Positions 58,634 through 64,000 of a DNA stretch of 64,000 nt are shown here, piece after piece. The DNA is from Kryptolebias marmoratus (taxonomy: Eukaryota; Chordata; Actinopteri; Cyprinodontiformes; Rivulidae): assembly GCF_001649575.2 (NCBI RefSeq), contig NC_051433.1, forward strand, positions 24,289,229 to 24,353,228. Direction: 5' to 3'. The notes below the pieces were generated by a model, which searched no databases, had not been told where the DNA came from, and saw only the letters and a list, made by a program, of their open reading frames with translations. A program made the position numbers and the translations under genes. Each line of letters begins with the position of its first letter. Within the stretch, counting starts at the first letter, position 1.

Positions 58634-60105
58634 ACAGATTTTGATTAATTTTCTGAAAATGTCAGGGGTTGTCACCAAAAACAAAACAACAAGTGATTAA
58701 ATTTTGGCGGTGATACAGATTGTGTTCTGAATCATACAGAGGTTCAATGATGCCAGTTACCCTAAACTCTTGGCTGAGGTTTGCACTCTCTACTTCTAGT
58801 TTGTTCCCATGCCTTTTTGTGAACTTACAAAAATAACAGGTTGACTGTGATAATGCTCATTAACTTCAGGGTCCAGAAAAGCTGAGACCATAGCCACAGG
58901 AAACACAGGTACATAAAATAATGATATATTTTTTTAGGGAACGGGAAGTGGAAAGTCACAAAGTCTGTGGAAAGGAACAAAGTGGAAGTTAGTATTGTTT
59001 CGAGAGGTGAACTCAACAGTACGGATCTATCAATTTTTAGAAATTGGAATTGCTCTTACTTCTCCTTTTCTTTAGCAAGTTTTCGGGGTAGGCAGGAGTC
59101 CAGGTAAGGTTAGTGTAACAGTTTAACAGGCAAGTGGAGTGGCTCAGCTGACATCTCCTTACTTTGTTTAGGCAGCGGTTCACAGAGAGGATCATCCAGA
59201 AATGGCACACAGAAGACAACAGCAGGGCACTTAGAAGAATCGAACAACGTTTACAGCCCAACAAGGAATAGTGGTTCAGCTCAGCCTTATGCAGAAGTTC
59301 AGCTCTGTCAGATGAGTCACAGCCAGGTGCTCCAGCTGCAGCAATCAGCCTCGCTCTGGTGGAAGAAAACTTGAAACATAACAAGGGGAGGGGGAAGCCT
59401 GGAACAGGCTTGCATCCTGACATTGACAGTAACTAAATAGTTCCTTAATACCAACAAGGTGATTCCCAAAAAGCTATCAGCTGAAAGCTTGTCATACAGT
59501 AGATGATCAGCAAAAATTCAAAGAAACTTTGAGAATCTTTTAGAAAGTCTGGAGAACTATTGATCAAAACTATGTAAAAAGATTCAAAGAAAGTTTGATT
59601 CTTTGGAAGCAAAATATAAAGACACTGAGTGGTTTCAAACATTTTCAGTCTGGCGTGATTTCTTATTTGACTAAATTTCTAAATGATAAAATATTTGTGT
59701 TAGCTATTTATGAATGACATTATAGGTAGGAACACAAAAGACCACAACATAAATATTTTTACTACATATTTGTTTTTTTAGCTGTGATGATGTAAAAACT
59801 GACAGTCTTCAAGGTCTGAAAATATGTCAAGCAGATCAATAAAGCATTGATCACAGAGTCTGAAACTTATATTAAACAACAATATCTAACAAGCATTTTT
59901 TCTCTCTCAATGTATAACTGAATTACCCATACTGGATTACTTACTTATAAAAGTAGAAATCAATCCCAGTTTTTTTCTGAGGTGATTGGAAGGTTGTATT
60001 TTAGATATTTTGTATGCTGCATAACAAACTAATCAAGTATATTGCAAAAAATGTCAAATTAAATTAGTTGGTAAATAAATTCGTATTACTGAACTGTGAA
60101 CTGGC
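58634..60105. other. intergenic sequence, nothing identified
   Basis: The minus-strand frame at 59037-59423 (128 codons) has no domain. The sequence resembles the purine-rich TGTCA-type repeats but has no clear ends. Confidence 0.35.
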
Positions 60106-61065
60106 AGACTGGGGTGGTGATCCATCTCTTTAAAAAGCAGGACCAGTGGGTGTGTACGAACTATAGTGGTATAACAGTACTCAGCCTCCCTGGGAGGGTT
60201 GTTGCCTGGGTGACGGACAGGAAAGCTTAACTGACGGTTAAACCTCAAATTGTAAAGGAGCAGTGTGGTTTTTGTCTTGGTTACCATTCCAAAGAAATTT
60301 GAGAGTGCATGGAGCTTTGCTGAACAAACCTTTATGTGTTTTGTTGACTTGGAGAAGGTTTATGACTGTGTTTCTTGTGTTGCCCTGCACTTTGAGATAA
60401 AGGCCCCCAAAGGCCCGTTGGTCCCTGAATAACCATTGAGTCTTTGGCTATTAAAACCAGTAATGTATCAGACTCATTTCCAGTAAATGTTTGATTGTTG
60501 GTCTTTGTCACTAATACTGTTCATAACTTTTATTGACAGAATTTCTAGGTGCAACCAAGGATCGAAGAGTCTCCAGTTTGGGTTTCAATGGAGTGCATCA
60601 CTGCTGTTAGTAGATAAACGGGTCCTGTTGGCGTCTTCAAGCTGGTATCTCCAGCAGGAAGGTGTAGGTAGGATGAGGGGCAGCACCTCCAAATCTGTGG
60701 CTATAGTCCCCAACCAAATAAGGGTGAATTGCAAATTCCAGGCTGAAAATAAAGTACTGCACCAAGTGAAATTATAGTATATTGAGGTGATGTTCATAAG
60801 TAGGGGTAAAATGTAGTGGGAGGATAAAGGGTGATTTCGGGTAGCCCCTGCACTGGTGATCACTGTACCTATCTGCCATGGTAAAGAAACAGCTGAGCCA
60901 AATGGCAAAGACTGCAATTCATCAATGGATCTTTGCAACCTTCATCTATGGATATGAGCTATGGGTAATGACCAAAAGACTGAGATTGCAAACACAAGCC
61001 GCTGAAGTGAGCTTTCCCTGCAAAGTGGCTTGGAGGCAGACCCAGGACTTGCTGGAGATTTTATG
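60106..61065 (+). mobile_element. non-LTR retrotransposon remnant (RTE/Rex-like reverse transcriptase)
   Basis: In order on the plus strand: GVVIHLFKKQDQWVCTNYSG, ITVLSLPGRV, VKEQCGF, FVDLEKVYDC (finger and palm motifs), ILFITFIDRISRCNQGSKSL, a degraded catalytic YADD-equivalent LVDKRVLLASS (about 60606-60638), and FIYGYELWVMTKRLRLQTQA. The normal FADD catalytic box has lost its Asp pair. Frameshifts and internal deletions are evident. Same family as the remnants at 18.2 and 25.6 kb, which preserve only the C-terminal part. Confidence 0.82.
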
Positions 61066-61079
61066 AACCATATGACCAA

Positions 61080-61535
61080 AAATAAATTTGGCCACACCTG
61101 GTAATTGCTGAATTCAGGTGTTTGGACTAAGGCCTATGTGTCCAGTGATGAGAAATATTAATGTTCTGGACAATGTTGTGCTTCCAACTTTGTTGCAACA
61201 TTTTCAGGTAGGTCCTTTTCTGTTTCAACATGACTGTGCCCCTGAGCACAAAGCAAAGACTGAGAGAGTGAGCTCTGACCTCAACCCTATCGAATATCTT
61301 TAGAACAGAACTGGAATGAAGACAGGAGCCAGACCTTCCATCAAACCCTTTTGGCTGATGTCACAAGTGCTCAACAAAATGAAATGGGATAAACTCCTAC
61401 AGAAACAATCTAAAATCTTGAGGAAAGCCTTTGCAGAAGAGTGGAAGTTGTTATAGTTGCATAAGGGGACAAACTCCATACAGTCATTGGTGTGATGGTA
61501 GCCAAATATTTTTGTTCATATAATGTATCTCACAG
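61080..61535 (+). mobile_element. Tc1/mariner transposon remnant (3' half)
   Basis: A frame at about 61118-61303 includes PFLFQHDCAPEHKAK and SDLNPIEYL, the second Asp and the Glu motifs of a Tc1 DDE transposase. About 15-20 residues normally separating the two motifs are deleted. Downstream, a shifted frame reads LQKQSKILRKAFAEEWKLL, the C-terminal region. The right terminus is 'tttttgttcatataatgtat' near 61510-61529. The N-terminal DNA-binding half is absent. Confidence 0.78.
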
Positions 61536-64000
61536 CTAGCCAGGGAATGCCTTGAAATTGCCTTGGATAAGCTGGAAGACATAACTGTAGAGATGGTTGT
61601 TTTGTGATCTTTTCTTAAGCTGTTGCTCCCTTGACTTGGTATTGGATAAGCAGCAGAAGATGGATGGATGGTCTCCTACAGCTCGTGTGGTAAATTGTTT
61701 TCTTTTCACTATGAACAAACGATACATTAAAAAAACCTATTTGAATAGGTTCCTTTTAGAGGGAATGCAGATGTCAGTTCAGAAGTGAAAACTGTTAATA
61801 TCCCCCCCCAAAAGTCCTCTTCTTTCTTCCCTCCTTTTTAAAATTCAGGGTTGTGTTTTTGACAATATGTTGCTGTCCATCACATTTTACTAAATACAGG
61901 TCTGCTCAGTCATCTGCTGGCCTCATTCCTTCACTCTGGTCCACTTCATCTTCATTTATATTTTCCTTGACATCACTGGGCTGTGCAACTGCAGTTATTA
62001 GGAGGACAAATTAAATGGGTGGCGCATCACACACCATTTAATCCTATTAATAATTAAGCAGGGCAAATGTTGTGCAGATCATGTACTTAAAACATAGAGT
62101 TCAGTGAGGAGGTCAAGAATGATTACACAATACGGGCTGACAGGCAGCAAAAAAAGCATTTGTTCACCAGCAATTAGCCTAAATGATAAAGTAATGCACT
62201 CCCATTAATGGAGAAAAGCAGAAGCCTAAATCTGCAGACACAACATCCCTTGCTGCAGATAAAGGGATTCATTTAATGAGGACTTCATGATCTCCTAATT
62301 TCTTCAGTTCAGTTCTGTGGATATTCTTGTGGCTCATTCATATGCTGCATGGCTGAATTTAAAAACAAGCACTCCTAAATCTATATAAACCCTTCAGCAG
62401 TCATTGTTTTTTATGAATTTATAATCTCAATATGATGTCTAAACTATGTGTGAAAGCAGCAAGGACCAGCCCTGAGGACATCCTGTGACAGATATCAGAG
62501 GCTGAGTCTTTGACCTCCAGGTGAAGCTTCCCAAGGCAACAAGGTTTATCAATAATTCACTGCACCGCCAGTCATGTTAACACTATCCTTAAGCGCACTC
62601 ATTATGTAGCTCACACACACACACACACACACATTCAACATGCATGCAAAAACACAGGTGGTACTTCTCTTCAGGCTCTCAAGTAGCGCTCTGAGGTTAG
62701 ACAGCAATCCTCATTATCTCGTAACATCCTGACGAGCTGCAGGTAATAAGAAAGAGAGCAGTGGCACTTGAGATGCATTCACACTTCCCAAGATGCATGG
62801 GATTGTCTGCAAAGTGCATTTCTTTTTCAGTTCAGCTCTTGGCACTGAATGGAAAGAAAATATGCAGCAGCTGTGAAAAGAAAAAGAAAAATCCCTTCAC
62901 ACAGACTGGCAGAAAAAAAGAGGTAAACTTCTTCCACAACCATTCAACTGTTCCACTTTATGAGCACCACGGCTGCTGCTCAATAAATCCTTTATCATTG
63001 CGCTTTTATAGGGAGATTTGATCTCAGCAGGCTGTTCGGCGAGCGAGGGGGAGGGAGAGTTTCTGCAGTGTTTGAGGAGACAAACGCAGCACTGTACACG
63101 GAACACAAGTTAACTCGAAGCCTATCATCATGTGGGTGTGATAATGCTTGTGGCTGAATGATGCTCACTCGTGTGGTGAGTAATCACAGCCTGAGAGGAG
63201 CTCCGCTGTGGAGCTCCCTCAGCTCATGCCATTCAGTGTGGGCTGTGGTGTGTCACAAGTCTGATTGAGACGTCTTCATGGGCTCTATCTCAATAACATC
63301 AATAACACCACACGTGTCATATTCAGACCTCTCAGAAATGACTTATCATTGCTGTTTAAAAACCTAAATTCATTAGGGTTTAGTAGACTTGGGCATCAAT
63401 TTGATCGGTAAGCACCAAACAGCTGTAGAAGTAAAATAAGGACTACTGAAGTTTTTTATATAAACTGCTTCCTGTTCTTGTAAGCCTGGAAACTGTTCAG
63501 AGCTCTTAACAAAGGGCTTTTCATTTCTTCACAGATTGAGCTTCATTTTTGACAATGGTCCATCATATTTAACAAAACAAACTCATCATCATCAGGAACA
63601 GGGTTGTTAAAGAACAGTGTAGCTGACCTGTTGATTTTTACTGATTCTCAAAGTGCAAACACACAAAATGTGACCATTATGCACAGCAGCCCACAGCGTG
63701 CAAGACGCATGCTGTGGGCTGCTAGTTATCAGATGAAATGATGCAAAGCTTTGATTTTTTTTCTCTCTCTCTGCCTTGTAGAAGAGAAAAAACTACAAAT
63801 TGTTTTGTGCCATTTCATCTGAAATTCTTCAAAACATGAAAGACAGAGCAGCAAAGGAAGAATGGCAGTTTTTACACCATGCCTTTAAAGTCTGTAACAG
63901 ATGTTGATGTGAACATTCATCCATGCATCCATCCATTATTTTTCATCAAGCTTCTCTGAGATGATTTTAGTTTTTGTCATCTGTCTGTACTGGGAAATTA
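61536..64000. other. intergenic, low-repeat; candidate conserved non-coding DNA
   Basis: After a small GGAT-like tract near 61660, the stretch 61890-63350 lacks transposons apart from a (CA)n tract at 62611-62631. It includes 'catttaatcctattaataat', 'ctcccattaatggagaaaag' and 'gataaagggattcatttaat', TAAT-core-rich blocks typical of developmental enhancers. At 63685-63722 the inverted pair GCAGCCCACAGC/GCTGTGGGCTGC can form a 12-bp stem. No host exon recognised. Confidence 0.35.

Overview
The window reads as nuclear DNA of a ray-finned (teleost) fish. It has spliced genes with consensus GT..AG introns, a CpG-rich promoter, microsatellites, tRNA-derived SINEs, and many decayed fish-type transposons (Tc1, hAT, piggyBac-like, and L2-like and RTE/Rex-like LINEs). 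There are no bacterial-style operons. Most long open frames are chance or are antisense to real features. Only two host protein-coding genes can be supported, both in the first 14.4 kb.

Left end (1-14.4 kb). A single-exon orphan GPCR of the SREB family, best called gpr27, lies on the + strand at 1280-2398 inside a CpG island. Converging on it from the - strand is a three-exon prokineticin gene, best called prok2, with coding exons at 14136-14207, 13151-13276 and 10956-11081 and a TATA-like box near 14350. No single open frame shows the prokineticin; it was found by joining exons. To my recollection GPR27 and PROK2 are also neighbours, in the same convergent orientation, on human 3p13, with EIF4E3 and FOXP1 on one side and RYBP on the other. 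That conserved neighbourhood is the main argument for choosing gpr27 and prok2 over their paralogues. The two genes are not known to form one pathway. GPR27 is a constitutively expressed brain orphan receptor, and PROK2 is a secreted cysteine-rich ligand for PROKR1/PROKR2.

Right of prok2 (14.4-64 kb). I see no credible host exon. This is intergenic DNA, probably part of the gap between prok2 and the next gene. It holds a hAT transposase pseudogene (15.7-16.9 kb), three RTE/Rex-type reverse transcriptase remnants (18.2, 25.6 and 60.1 kb), L2-type LINE remnants (21.7 and 27.6 kb), a 678-bp non-autonomous hAT with a perfect 8-bp target duplication (24.4-25.1 kb), a nearly full-length but broken Tc1 element with a nested insertion (46.8-48.1 kb), a second Tc1 remnant (61.1 kb), a tRNA-SINE (55.9 kb), a small TTAA-flanked MITE (35.8 kb) and several simple repeats. 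Between these are low-repeat stretches (about 33.3, 41-42, 51.3, 54.6-55.8 and 61.9-63.3 kb) that could be conserved regulatory DNA.

The most distinctive repeat is a family present in about a dozen copies on both strands. Its copies carry one to about three tandem units of roughly 300 bp between short inverted ends, next to a palindrome at one end. I see no evidence of a wholly new gene system; this repeat architecture and the prokineticin N-terminus are the best leads.
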